Source: a virus. From it: a stretch of 64,000 bases of DNA. The DNA is taken from positions 124,001-188,000 of IMG/VR virus record IMGVR_UViG_3300022200_000019; one strand, written 5' to 3'. Shown piece after piece: positions 39,837-49,353 of this stretch (its first letter is position 1; each line of letters starts with the position of its first letter). The notes beneath the pieces are model-generated. The model ran no database searches. It saw only the letters and a list, made by a program, of their open reading frames with translations, and had not been told where the DNA came from. Both the position numbers and the translations under genes were made by a program.

Positions 39837-40190
39837 ATGTTAAAATTAGTCAAAACGCCAAAGAAAAAGAAGCCAACAGATTGTACATTTGAAAAGCCAG
39901 TTGACAATCAAAAAACAGCAGTTAAAATGTTAATGTGCTGTAACAGTAATAACAGAGAATATGTAATTGGCCCAGATGTAGGTTTAGATTTAAATGTATT
40001 GGTAACAAAAACAAAACCAAATTATTATTTCAATCCGGCTATAGTTGATAATGGTGTGCAATATCAAGATTACTTAGGTAACACAATGCACACAGATACA
40101 ATAACAGAAGCAATGCAAGAAGCATTAACAAGACTTGCAGGAACTAGAAGAACCAGGAAAAAAACGGATGCAAATCAATCCAGAAATTGA
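39837..40190 (+). CDS. hypothetical protein
   Basis: 117 residues. Basic ends (KTPKKKKPTD; RTRRKKTDANQSRN) flank a globular centre (VIGPDVGLDLNVLVTKTKPN). Directly behind a late motif, overlaps the ClpA start by 23 bases. Family not recognised. Confidence 0.55.
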   Translation: MLKLVKTPKKKKPTDCTFEKPVDNQKTAVKMLMCCNSNNREYVIGPDVGLDLNVLVTKTKPNYYFNPAIVDNGVQYQDYLGNTMHTDTITEAMQEALTRLAGTRRTRKKTDANQSRN

Positions 40191-42453
40191 ACAAATCACA
40201 GATTATGCAATTACTATTGCAAAGAAAAAAGAACATCATTACGTGTTAATCGAACATTTATTGCTTAGTTTAATACGCTTTGAACCATTTAATAACGTAC
40301 TAGTAAAGTATGGTGTTGAAGTTGATTTATTAGATCAAGAACTAGACTACTATCTTGACAGTTTAGTAAATCTTACAAACAAAGACTACGATGGACATCC
40401 AAAACGCACAAATGGTCTAGAGCGTGTGTTTAACCGTGCCGGTACACAAGTATTGTTTACAGGCCGTCGTTATATTACTACTGTTGATTTGTATCTTAGT
40501 ATTACTTCTGAAACCAACAGTCATGCACAATATTTTCTGTTAAAATACGGAGTCGAAAAAGAAGCATTTACTTCGTTCTGGAATGAAAATTACAAACAAG
40601 GCAAAGTTACTCTTAACGACGATCAAATTAAAGAAGTACTTGAGGAGCATTGCACTAACTTAAATGCACTTGCTCGTGAAGGAGATCTAGAACCGCTTAT
40701 TGGTCGTTCTGCAGAATTACAAGATGCAATTGAAATTCTTGCTAAAAAGTTCAAGTCTAATGTATTGATGATCGGCGATCCAGGTGTTGGTAAAACTGCT
40801 ATTGTAGAAGGGCTTGCACAAAAGATCGAAAATAGCGATGTACCAGAATTTCTTAAAGACCATGAAATCTGGAGTTTGGAAGTTGGTTCATTGCTTGCTG
40901 GATCTAAGTATCGCGGCGAGTTTGAAGAAAAATTTAAAGATGTTATTAAAGCACTAGAAGCAACCGATAATGCTATTTTGTTTATTGACGAAGCACACAC
41001 TATGCACGGTGCTGGTGCTGGATCAAATTCAAGTCTGGACATGGCCAACATGCTCAAGCCGGCAATCACCAAAGGAAAACTAAAAGTAATTGCTTCCACT
41101 ACCTGGGAAGAATACTACGAGACTTTTGAAAAAGATCGTGCCATGATGCGTCGATTCTATAATCTTTCAATCGATGAACCAGATCACGATACTACAATTA
41201 AGATTCTTCAAGGACTCAGCGAACGATTAGAAGAATATCACGATGTTGAAATTGATTCTGCTGCTATTACTACCGCAGTTGACTTAGGAACACGCTATAT
41301 TCACGATCGTAAGAATCCAGACAAGTCAATTGATTTGCTTGACGCTGCTTGTGCTAAACAACGTGCCAAAGATAACTCAGGTGTAATCATTACTGCCGAT
41401 TTAATTTACGCAGAAGCAAATAAATTAACCGGAATTCCTCAAGAACGCTTAAAAAATGAGGATTGTGATAAGGTTCGTAACCTTGAATCACGTGTTAAGG
41501 AACGATTATACGGACAAGACGAAGTCGTTGATACCGTACTGAAGCGTATTAACGTTTCATTTGCTGGACTTAATTCTGATAATAAACCTGTTGCTAGTTT
41601 CTTGTTCTTGGGCCCAACTGGCACAGGTAAAACTGAACTTGCTAAACTGCTAAGTGAAAACTTGGATATGGAATTGTTACGTTATGATATGAGTGAGTAT
41701 CAAGAAAAACACACAGTATCAACACTTATTGGCGCACCACCGGGTTATGTTGGGTATGAAGATTCTAACTTAGGCGGCGGTAAGTTAATTAACGATTTGT
41801 CTAAAGATCCTTTTAGTATTATTTTGTTTGACGAAATTGAAAAAGCGCATCCAGATGTAAGCAATGTGTTGTTATCAATGCTCGACGAAGGTAAAATTAC
41901 ATCAAGTTCGGGCAAAACCGTAAACTGCACTAATGCTATTATTATTCTTACATCTAACTTAGGTGCTCGTGATAATGAAAACAATAATATCGGTTTTGGC
42001 ACTGATCTAGAGCGCACTGGTTCTGAAGATAAAGCACTCAAAGAATACTTTAAACCAGAACTACGTAATCGCTTAGATGCTATTGTTAAATTTAACAAAC
42101 TAGATACACTAAGTATTAAGAAGATTGTTAATAAATTCTTAAATCAACTCAAAAAGAATTTGTCTAAGAAAGGTATCGCAATTAATGTCACCGAGCCAGT
42201 TGTTGAATATCTAGCAGAAGTTGGATATGACAAGAAGATGGGCGCACGTCCGCTGGCACGTAAAATTGACGAACTATTAAAAGTTCCGCTAAGTGAAAAA
42301 ATTCTGTTTGAAAATTTGCGTGATACTGACATTAACATTCGTTTAACCACAGAAAATACCATAGAATTTGTAAATAAAAATAGCGGCGGTCAAGAAGCTT
42401 CTGTGAACAAAGATGGACTCATTGTACTGGACCAATTCAAACCTAAAGCATAA
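40168..42453 (+). CDS. clpA: ClpA-like AAA+ unfoldase
   Basis: 761 residues from the ATG at 40168, essentially the length of bacterial ClpA. N-terminal double ClpN repeat, first ATPase with GDPGVGKT and ILFIDEAHTMHGAG, second with GPTGTGKT and IILFDEIEKAHPDV, plus the GAPPGYVGYE pore loop and the ARPLARKID sensor-2 segment. The IGFG tripeptide-bearing loop (NNNIGFGTD) is where ClpA docks onto ClpP, so it should couple to the host ClpP. Full-length ClpA is rare in phages. It could redirect host proteolysis or unfold virion or host targets. Confidence 0.9.
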   Translation: MQINPEIEQITDYAITIAKKKEHHYVLIEHLLLSLIRFEPFNNVLVKYGVEVDLLDQELDYYLDSLVNLTNKDYDGHPKRTNGLERVFNRAGTQVLFTGRRYITTVDLYLSITSETNSHAQYFLLKYGVEKEAFTSFWNENYKQGKVTLNDDQIKEVLEEHCTNLNALAREGDLEPLIGRSAELQDAIEILAKKFKSNVLMIGDPGVGKTAIVEGLAQKIENSDVPEFLKDHEIWSLEVGSLLAGSKYRGEFEEKFKDVIKALEATDNAILFIDEAHTMHGAGAGSNSSLDMANMLKPAITKGKLKVIASTTWEEYYETFEKDRAMMRRFYNLSIDEPDHDTTIKILQGLSERLEEYHDVEIDSAAITTAVDLGTRYIHDRKNPDKSIDLLDAACAKQRAKDNSGVIITADLIYAEANKLTGIPQERLKNEDCDKVRNLESRVKERLYGQDEVVDTVLKRINVSFAGLNSDNKPVASFLFLGPTGTGKTELAKLLSENLDMELLRYDMSEYQEKHTVSTLIGAPPGYVGYEDSNLGGGKLINDLSKDPFSIILFDEIEKAHPDVSNVLLSMLDEGKITSSSGKTVNCTNAIIILTSNLGARDNENNNIGFGTDLERTGSEDKALKEYFKPELRNRLDAIVKFNKLDTLSIKKIVNKFLNQLKKNLSKKGIAINVTEPVVEYLAEVGYDKKMGARPLARKIDELLKVPLSEKILFENLRDTDINIRLTTENTIEFVNKNSGGQEASVNKDGLIVLDQFKPKA

Positions 42454-43114
42454 AATTAGAGAATCTAATCGTTTATTTTACGATCAGTATCGTTATTGTG
42501 CTTCGGGTGAATTGAGTTACACAAAACTTCTTCGCGGACTGGATCGGAAAACACTGGAACATAGATTAAAAACCTATCGTTCAATGAACAAAACTGATTT
42601 TGGTTATTTCTTTTATAGTTATAATCAACGTCGCCGACAAATTACTGATCAAACAGAATCGAATTTATATAACTTTTTGGATTTAATAGAAAGCATAGAT
42701 GTTGATCATAAGCTAGTTCTGGGCTGGCACGATTTTTATTTTTATACCAATGATACTGGATCTATTGACCAGATTTTAACTGCTGATGGGGTGTATGCTA
42801 AACCAGTTGTTGAAACTGTACTAACGCACCCCTTGAAAACTATTGTTAGAAAGCGCAGTGAATACCAATATAGATGTTACCTGGCTAACGCAGTAATTTC
42901 TGAATCTCAACAAAATCATTTAGTTAAATTTTTTAAAAATCACACAGATAACATAAAATTAAGCAAAACTTTTAGCGAATGGTTGAATAAAGAATATAAG
43001 TATTGCAGAGATTACTTTTTCTTTGACCATAACGACACAGGTTTACCTCTGTTACTTGAGATGATAGTCCCAGGGCTGGTTAAAGAAACATTAGAAATTA
43101 TTACACAGGATTAA
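42413..43114 (+). CDS. hypothetical protein
   Basis: 233 residues, basic and Tyr/Phe-rich (YFFYSYNQRRRQ; KEYKYCRDYFFFDHND). Overlaps clpA by 41 bases. Unrecognised; it may be linked to ClpA through translational coupling. Confidence 0.55.
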   Translation: MDSLYWTNSNLKHKIRESNRLFYDQYRYCASGELSYTKLLRGLDRKTLEHRLKTYRSMNKTDFGYFFYSYNQRRRQITDQTESNLYNFLDLIESIDVDHKLVLGWHDFYFYTNDTGSIDQILTADGVYAKPVVETVLTHPLKTIVRKRSEYQYRCYLANAVISESQQNHLVKFFKNHTDNIKLSKTFSEWLNKEYKYCRDYFFFDHNDTGLPLLLEMIVPGLVKETLEIITQD

Positions 43115-43119
43115 ACATA

Positions 43120-43287
43120 ATGGCTAGAATTCAAGAAGAAACACTAACGATTAAAGTTAGCAAATTATTTAGAGACACAGATCAAGACGAAATTCTTGTT
43201 ACTGCTGATTTAACCGCACAGCTTGAAATGGTTCTACAAGAACTAGTTGGTGCCGGTGTATTGGTTGAAATTTACAAAGGTGAATAG
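43120..43287 (+). CDS. small conserved-looking protein
   Basis: 55 residues: MARIQEETLTIKVSKLFRDT and a helix (AQLEMVLQELVGAG). The stop overlaps the next GTG. Family not recognised. Confidence 0.55.
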   Translation: MARIQEETLTIKVSKLFRDTDQDEILVTADLTAQLEMVLQELVGAGVLVEIYKGE

Positions 43288-43721
43288 TGGACACTGTAAA
43301 ATTTTCTTGCGTTGTTAACACAAATATTCCGTCAAACCCAATACATCTACAAATCATGTTAGACGAAGCTGTCGTGTTTGACAAGGATGTAACTGCCGAA
43401 GAAACTGTATCTTTTGAAGTTGTCGAAGACGACAAAGAGCATGAAATTCGTTTTTTAATTTCTGGTAAAAACGATGCGCATATTATTCGTGATAATGCTG
43501 GAAACATTCTAGATAGCACCGAGCTATCCATTACCAACCTTTCATTCGACGATGTGGGCATCAATAACATTATCATGGTTTCTCCACTGGAATATAAACA
43601 CGACTTCAACGGTAACGATGCTGAAATTGTCGATAAGTTTTATAACATTGCCGGTTGCAATGGCGAAATTACGTTAAATTTCACAACTCCAATATATCTT
43701 TGGTTACTCGAAAACATGTAG
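43287..43721 (+). CDS. beta-sandwich protein, GTG start
   Basis: 144 residues, predicted beta-sandwich: HLQIMLDEAVVFDKDVTAEE then HEIRFLISGK, TNLSFDDVGIN. Similar build to the 63450 product (YRIYVDNELFAERTYRW). Such carbohydrate-module-like proteins occur in T4-like marine phages and may decorate capsid or tail. Evidence is fold-level only. Confidence 0.5.
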   Translation: MDTVKFSCVVNTNIPSNPIHLQIMLDEAVVFDKDVTAEETVSFEVVEDDKEHEIRFLISGKNDAHIIRDNAGNILDSTELSITNLSFDDVGINNIIMVSPLEYKHDFNGNDAEIVDKFYNIAGCNGEITLNFTTPIYLWLLENM

Positions 43722-43734
43722 TACTGTGTTTTAA

Positions 43735-43741
43735 ATAAATA
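43735..43741 (+). promoter_or_regulatory. T4-type late promoter motif, 7 nt from the start codon
   Basis: ATAAATA, then seven bases and the ATG at 43749. Confidence 0.55.
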
Positions 43742-43748
43742 CAGTATC

Positions 43749-44732
43749 ATGAATTTAAAAGAACTAGATAGTTTTAAACTAGGCGATGCAGTTAACTTCC
43801 ACGAAGAACTAAATCCTGCTCTCTGGGAAAACGAAATGATGCGCTCAGACGTGCGCAAAGCACTGTTACGCATTGCCGCAGATTTCCAAGAGTTCTTAGG
43901 TGTTAAAGATCTAGCAGTAGAAGATGTTCGCGTTTCCGGGAGTAACGCAGCATATTCATATACGCCACATTCAGACATTGACTTACACTTGATTGTTGAC
44001 TTTGACCAAATCAACAACGATGAAGTGTATCAAGAGTTATTCAACGCAAAAAAGTTTCAATATAACCAAGAGCATAATATTAAAGTTCGTGGTTATGATG
44101 TAGAACTGTATGTTCAGGACGCAACCCAACCACACGCCAGTTTAGGTGAATATAGTGTAGCACGTGATGAGTGGACTCGCATTCCAACAAAGCAGCGTGC
44201 CAACCTAGACGATTTTGCAACACGTCAAAAATACGATAAACTCAAAGGCTTAGTTATGGCTGCGTTGGTTAGTAAAAAACTAAACATGGTAGATGACGTA
44301 ACAGATGTTGTTAAACGTTATCGTCGTGCTGGACTAGCAGAGGGTGGTGAGTTTAGCCCAGAAAATTTAGCATTCAAAATGTTACGTACTCAAGGTTATA
44401 TTGAAAGACTTTGGAAACATCGTAGTGAACTAGAAGATCGTGAACTTAGTTTAGAGCAAGCCGAATCTATTGTAGAAGCAGCAATACGCGAATTAGAATT
44501 ACATCAGGTATTAGCAGAAATGAAATTATCAGACTTTTTACCCAAAAAAACCCGAGAGCAAAATCAAGCAGATGAGCGTATGGCTATCGACGCAATGATG
44601 GTTTTAAGTACTTCAACTGAATACGCAATTGAAGATATTGTAAGGGCTGTAGAAGCGGCTTTAGAAACCGGAAAAGTTCACAATCGAAAAGATCTTTTAC
44701 AAATGGCGGCAGATATATTAGAAAAACAATGA
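43749..44732 (+). CDS. nucleotidyltransferase-fold protein
   Basis: 327 residues. VSGSNAAYSYTPHSDIDLHL at residues 63-81 is the GS...DxD signature of the polymerase-beta-type nucleotidyltransferases (Gly64-Ser65, Asp76, Asp78), with a third acidic residue in YDVELYVQD near 119. The rest is helical. Such enzymes add nucleotides to RNA, proteins or drugs; the target is unknown. It heads a chain of coupled late genes, so it may be packaged, though its N-terminus (MNLKELDSF) does not show a clear (I/L)xE site. Confidence 0.65.
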   Translation: MNLKELDSFKLGDAVNFHEELNPALWENEMMRSDVRKALLRIAADFQEFLGVKDLAVEDVRVSGSNAAYSYTPHSDIDLHLIVDFDQINNDEVYQELFNAKKFQYNQEHNIKVRGYDVELYVQDATQPHASLGEYSVARDEWTRIPTKQRANLDDFATRQKYDKLKGLVMAALVSKKLNMVDDVTDVVKRYRRAGLAEGGEFSPENLAFKMLRTQGYIERLWKHRSELEDRELSLEQAESIVEAAIRELELHQVLAEMKLSDFLPKKTREQNQADERMAIDAMMVLSTSTEYAIEDIVRAVEAALETGKVHNRKDLLQMAADILEKQ

Positions 44733-46093
44733 AAGACTTTCACGTACTAGCATTAAGTAACGATAATGGAGTAAGAACCTACGCTATTCTAGCAGGCGAA
44801 AAACCCATTGGCCGTGCTGTGCGCAAGGGCAAAGAAATTGCGTTTCAAGTAACCGGATATCCTCCGCAACGAGAACACGGTAGTAACGTAGAACGTATTA
44901 TCGCCAAATGGTTAGATAGTCATTATGTTGACTTACAAGAAGGTGATGTAATATTACATCCTCGTTTTAAAGCACAGCAACAAGAAAAAGAAAGACTTGA
45001 TCAACTGATTGCTGACTATCAAAAACAAGCTGCTGCCGAAGAAGCTGATTTAAAAAGATTAGCAACTTTTTGGTGGAATAACGACGAAAGTCCAGAGGTT
45101 GAACAACTACTGGCACGCATGGGTTGGGAAATCGGCCAAGATGAAGGATATGATGACGAGCCCGGAGCATTTGTAGTACAGATAGGCGACGAAGATGGTG
45201 ACAGCTTTCTTTCTTGGTCGCCGGATGATTTAAGAAACAATGTAACAGAAGGCGACGTTGTTAAACACAAATTTGGACTAAAGCAACAACAAAAGAATAA
45301 AACCAAATATCGTTTTTATCAAGAAATCAAAGACGATATTCCTGTATTTGATCGCGGCAGATATGCGGCTGTAAAGCCACGATACATTGCGTCGCACAGA
45401 CATCCGGAAAACCTAGAACCATTTGATCACTTTGAAGTAGAACCAAGTAATTCGGGAGCCAATGGCAGAATAATTGGCATTACCCGAGACGGGATGCGAG
45501 TATTAGCCGATGTGTCGAGACTAGCACATGCAGAAGCATTCGCTGATGCGTGGAACAGAGGTGGATTTTCTGATAAAGATCCTAGTCGAGAACCGCTGGA
45601 TACATTAGAAAGTCGCCGTTCAAGTGCAGCACTAAAAGGGATTAATCTAGCAGAGAATCCAACAAACGAAGCTGGGTACGAAAGTTCTTGGCAAAAGCGT
45701 TATAGAACAGATCCGGAATTCCGCGAGCGTCAAAAACAAAACGAACGCAATCGCAGAAAGAATCCAGAATACGCAGAGAAGAAACGCGAATACCAACGCG
45801 AGCGTTCACGTAAGTTATATGCTGATCCAGACTGGCGCAAAGAAGACCTAGCAAGACGCAGAGATGTGTATGCTGCTAACAAAGACGCAGTATTAGCCAA
45901 ACGTCGTGAGTTAATGAAAGATCCAGCATATGCTGCTCGTAAAGCAGAATATTGGAAACAAGACGCTGCTAAACGTAAAGAATTAACACAAAAGTTCCAA
46001 CAGTTATTACAGGATCCAGATTTTAACCCTGCTAAACTACCAACAGCAGAACTTAAAAAGTTTATTAAATTTTTAGAAAAAGGAAGAGTATAA
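44729..46093 (+). CDS. large charged protein with basic repeats
   Basis: 454 residues. The N-terminal 300 appear globular; the C-terminal 130 hold imperfect repeats with the core DPEFRERQKQNERNRRKNPEY, DPDWRKEDLARRR, DPAYAARKAEYWKQ, very rich in Arg, Lys and Glu. Possibly DNA-binding or a spacer helix in the virion. Start overlaps the previous stop by ATGA. Repeat type resembles the C-terminus of the 49350 product. Confidence 0.55.
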   Translation: MKDFHVLALSNDNGVRTYAILAGEKPIGRAVRKGKEIAFQVTGYPPQREHGSNVERIIAKWLDSHYVDLQEGDVILHPRFKAQQQEKERLDQLIADYQKQAAAEEADLKRLATFWWNNDESPEVEQLLARMGWEIGQDEGYDDEPGAFVVQIGDEDGDSFLSWSPDDLRNNVTEGDVVKHKFGLKQQQKNKTKYRFYQEIKDDIPVFDRGRYAAVKPRYIASHRHPENLEPFDHFEVEPSNSGANGRIIGITRDGMRVLADVSRLAHAEAFADAWNRGGFSDKDPSREPLDTLESRRSSAALKGINLAENPTNEAGYESSWQKRYRTDPEFRERQKQNERNRRKNPEYAEKKREYQRERSRKLYADPDWRKEDLARRRDVYAANKDAVLAKRRELMKDPAYAARKAEYWKQDAAKRKELTQKFQQLLQDPDFNPAKLPTAELKKFIKFLEKGRV

Positions 46094-46770
46094 TGTCATC
46101 ATTGAACGAAGATCCAATTAGAGATCTACTAAACAAGTTATTTGGTAAAAAGTCCGACGCACCTACTGCGGATACCGGATCGGAAGATAATATGGACAAT
46201 GCTGCTAATACCGGTGACATTACTCCAGGTCAAAGTTATAGTAGCGCAGCATCATTTGCTGACAAATATGATCGTAGCCCGATTAAAACATATGACTTAC
46301 CTCCTTCAGATGTAAAAGCAGCGAATCCTCCGGGAACAGAGAACGAGCCTTTTGACATTGACGCTATGAATAAAGCAGATTCTTTAAGAAATCTATTTAA
46401 AAGAGATGAGCCAAGAAAGCCTGTTACTGTTAAGAACGTTGAACCTAAGAAACCAGGCGAATATACTGGTGTTACAAAAGCAGTCGACGATGCTGCAACA
46501 TGGGTTGGAGATAAAGTAGATCAAGGTTGGGGTGCTGTTAAAGATTTCTTCAATGAACCAAGCACACCAGAACCAGCAGCAGATGATGAATCCGGTTGGT
46601 TAGACGGTGTTGTTGATCGCTATAAAAGATTCTATGGCGTCGGCGACAAGGAAGCAGAAACTCCTAAACCTGCGTCTAAGCCAGCAGATAGCGATGCTGC
46701 TAGATCAGCCAACGACGCACTAAACAGACTAATGGCAGATCCAGAATTTAGAAAGATGTTGGATCAATAA
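46093..46770 (+). CDS. low-complexity hypothetical protein
   Basis: 225 residues, Asp/Ala/Pro/Lys-rich, mostly disordered, with a short helical segment (AVDDAATWVGDKVDQGWGAV) and a C-terminal helix (ANDALNRLMADPEFRKML). N-terminus MSSLNED has a weak LNE site. Coupled to both neighbours by TAATG. Probably a virion or scaffold-associated protein, by position only. Confidence 0.5.
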   Translation: MSSLNEDPIRDLLNKLFGKKSDAPTADTGSEDNMDNAANTGDITPGQSYSSAASFADKYDRSPIKTYDLPPSDVKAANPPGTENEPFDIDAMNKADSLRNLFKRDEPRKPVTVKNVEPKKPGEYTGVTKAVDDAATWVGDKVDQGWGAVKDFFNEPSTPEPAADDESGWLDGVVDRYKRFYGVGDKEAETPKPASKPADSDAARSANDALNRLMADPEFRKMLDQ

Positions 46771-48662
46771 TGAACCTTTACGATCTATTTGAAGCCTTAG
46801 TTGGTCATGACATGCCTCGCAGCAAGAAATATAGCAGCGATCAGTCTGACTTTGAAATACAGCCGCAACTAGGTGAATTAATAGATCGTATCGAAGCAGG
46901 CGAAATCAAACCTAAAATTGTAAAACTAAACCCACAGAAATTACAAGCAACGCAAGGATGGCTAGATACTCGCAATGGTGGCGGTGCGCCATTGCTAGAT
47001 CGCTATACAAAATTACCTGTTATTCTTAAAGATCAATCAGGATATCATATCTTAGACGGGCACCATAGAACATCCCACGCTCTTAGTAAAGGACAACAAT
47101 CGATTAAAGTTTATCTATTTCGCATGCCCGACGATTTAAGCGAAGCATCGTTTGCTGATTTAAAGAAACTGGTTCCTGTGTATAATGTTGATGAATGGTC
47201 ACAAGAATTAGGTATTCCACGTAAGGTAGCATACTTATACGGCGAACTTGGTTACTTACAACGCGGCAAACCAGAACAGATTATGGTTAAAGTTCAACAT
47301 TTTATGGGCGGTGGCGGAGTTGTTCCGTTTTGCTTAGAACACGTAGGTGACTTGTCAGATCGTATGACACCTAGACATCCATTACATTGGAGTTATGGTG
47401 CTGTAAAAGAAAAAGCAGAAAAAACATACAGATCGTTAACACACAGTTATGGATTTGAGCGCGAGTTCCAAGAGAACCTAGACGCTACAATCGAATATCA
47501 AAAGATTGAAAATCCAGATGAGTATCGTGAGCGTGTATATCGTGCTATGCAAATGTATGCCGATGCACATAAAGAATTGCTTCCATACTGCCACACAGAT
47601 ATTCACAAGAATGCTGTATATGCTGCTATCTCATTGGGTGAAAGAAAGTTTGATGATGCTGCTACCTTTGTAGGTGCAATCAAACGTCTTTGTGCTAGCG
47701 AAGAAAGTTATCACAATGCGCTAAGAGCATATGATAAAAAACTAGATGGCAAACTAGCAGGCGAAGAAGTACTAGACGAAGCGGGCGAATGGTGGAAAAC
47801 ATTTTCAGATGTAGTTTCTGGATCAAAAAAAGCATATGATACCGCAGTTATTGCTGGTCCCAAATGGCAAGCAGCAATTGATAGCAAAGATCCAGTTGTA
47901 ATTGATCAAGGTATTAAAGACTTAGCAAAAGACTTAGGTATGGATCCAAACGATCCAAAATACAAGCAATGGGCAGGCAGTATGCGTTACAAAGCATACA
48001 AAGCAGCGGATATTAAACACGATGTAACACGAGATGCTGAACGTAAAGCCTATGCTGCTGATCCACGACACTGGAAGGAACTTGAAATTCCCGGTTATGA
48101 TGAACCCTGGGTTACATTTAGTAAGCCATCCCCACGTGGTATTCCGCTTCGTGTAGGCGGTGACAAAGTAGATGAAGAGGCTCTTGACCGTTTTGAGATA
48201 GGCATGGGATTAGAGCAGATGCATAACAATGACATTGCTCTTGTTGGTGGCATGCGTTCAGGATCAAGCCCTGCTAACTTAACACGTTTAAAATATAGCA
48301 TTTATGATGTTCCTATGCTAAAACAACTAAAGCAAACAGGTGGCAATCAAAATGACGCACTCATGGGCCATGTTGAATTAATGGTAGAAGATGGCACAGG
48401 CGATCTTATTGGTTTAATTAACATCGAAATGAAGCGCGGCGGCAAACGCCAAGGTTACGGCTCACAAGTTGTGCGTTCTATTATTGATAGTCCGTTTGCT
48501 CGCAAGCCATTTAGAATCTACGATATACAAAAGAAAGCTGTGGGTTTTTGGAAGAAGATGGGTGTAGAGTTTACACACTCAGACTTTAAAACTCCTATTG
48601 CGCCGACTCAGCTGCCCAGGCTTGCATTGGGACCAGGGAATATATTTGGAATCATACGATGA
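46770..48662 (+). CDS. ParB-like plus GNAT acetyltransferase-like protein with processed-leader motif
   Basis: 630 residues. N-terminus MNLYDLFEAL contains LFE/A, like the capsid-targeting sites cut by T4 gp21. Residues about 40-115 resemble the ParB/sulfiredoxin fold with LDGHHRTSHAL near residue 95. The middle is helical. The last about 100 residues look like a GNAT acetyltransferase: LIGLINIEMKRGGKRQGYGS (acetyl-CoA loop Q-G-Y-G near 560) and KAVGFWKKMGVEF. If packaged, an acetyltransferase would enter the host with the DNA. Substrate unknown. Confidence 0.6.
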   Translation: MNLYDLFEALVGHDMPRSKKYSSDQSDFEIQPQLGELIDRIEAGEIKPKIVKLNPQKLQATQGWLDTRNGGGAPLLDRYTKLPVILKDQSGYHILDGHHRTSHALSKGQQSIKVYLFRMPDDLSEASFADLKKLVPVYNVDEWSQELGIPRKVAYLYGELGYLQRGKPEQIMVKVQHFMGGGGVVPFCLEHVGDLSDRMTPRHPLHWSYGAVKEKAEKTYRSLTHSYGFEREFQENLDATIEYQKIENPDEYRERVYRAMQMYADAHKELLPYCHTDIHKNAVYAAISLGERKFDDAATFVGAIKRLCASEESYHNALRAYDKKLDGKLAGEEVLDEAGEWWKTFSDVVSGSKKAYDTAVIAGPKWQAAIDSKDPVVIDQGIKDLAKDLGMDPNDPKYKQWAGSMRYKAYKAADIKHDVTRDAERKAYAADPRHWKELEIPGYDEPWVTFSKPSPRGIPLRVGGDKVDEEALDRFEIGMGLEQMHNNDIALVGGMRSGSSPANLTRLKYSIYDVPMLKQLKQTGGNQNDALMGHVELMVEDGTGDLIGLINIEMKRGGKRQGYGSQVVRSIIDSPFARKPFRIYDIQKKAVGFWKKMGVEFTHSDFKTPIAPTQLPRLALGPGNIFGIIR

Positions 48663-49120
48663 GAGCAAACGAATTTATCAGCGAAATTAACCTAGATCCA
48701 CGCTCGTGGTTTGGTGCTGGACAAATGGGTGGCCGTGGAGGCAGTGGCTCTCAAGCAGTTGCTACTGGCGGACGCACAGCACCAGCAACCGCCAAACCAA
48801 ATCTAGGTAAATTTGAACGTACACCAGATGGAAAGATCATTGATCCACAAGGACAGGTAGTTAATCCACGCACAGGCGATCCGTATACAAAAGCAGACGT
48901 AACCAGAGACACTGGTAAGAGTCCAGAGTTTAAGAGTATATCTCCAGAGCGTTCACACTATGCTAGAACTACACAAGCAGACCGTGTTAGAGACGAACGT
49001 GCTGCACGCAACATGGAACGTTATGCCGATGAATACCAAGCAGCAAAAACTAGATGGCAAGAAAAAGGTGATGCTGCTTCATTTGGCGATATGATAAAGA
49101 TTCTAAACAGAGTAGATTAA
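48659..49120 (+). CDS. Gly/Arg-rich protein with processed-leader motif
   Basis: 153 residues. MRANEFISEI shows the MRAxEFIxE leader. Then a Gly-rich segment (GAGQMGGRGGSGSQAVATGG), a mid-region with DGKIIDPQGQVVNPRTGDPY, and a charged C-terminal helix. Overlaps its neighbours by ATGA and TAATG. Likely a small internal virion protein by leader analogy. Confidence 0.55.
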   Translation: MRANEFISEINLDPRSWFGAGQMGGRGGSGSQAVATGGRTAPATAKPNLGKFERTPDGKIIDPQGQVVNPRTGDPYTKADVTRDTGKSPEFKSISPERSHYARTTQADRVRDERAARNMERYADEYQAAKTRWQEKGDAASFGDMIKILNRVD

Positions 49121-49353
49121 TGCGTGAATTGAGATATAACACGGAAACATTAGGTTTTTCGTCACCAGACGATAGTTGTTATCTAGATCCCAGCGATCCT
49201 ATACACGAATTTCGTCGCACAGGCAATGCTGCTGCATTAAATCAACCACGACGTATTCCAGTTGCACAACAGTTTGCAGAACATGAACGTAAAATGGAAT
49301 TAGCAAAAGCACAGGGTATTCGTCCTGGTTCCCCAGCATGGTATATGTTATGA
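49120..49353 (+). CDS. small conserved phage protein
   Basis: 77 residues ending AQGIRPGSPAWYML. The IRPGxPAW ending recalls small proteins in other marine phages. No leader motif. Stop overlaps the next ATG. Confidence 0.55.
   Translation: MRELRYNTETLGFSSPDDSCYLDPSDPIHEFRRTGNAAALNQPRRIPVAQQFAEHERKMELAKAQGIRPGSPAWYML

Noticed and set aside
40623-41099. 158-residue minus-strand frame inside clpA
   Set aside because: Antisense to the conserved first ATPase module of ClpA; composition follows the codon pattern of the sense gene.
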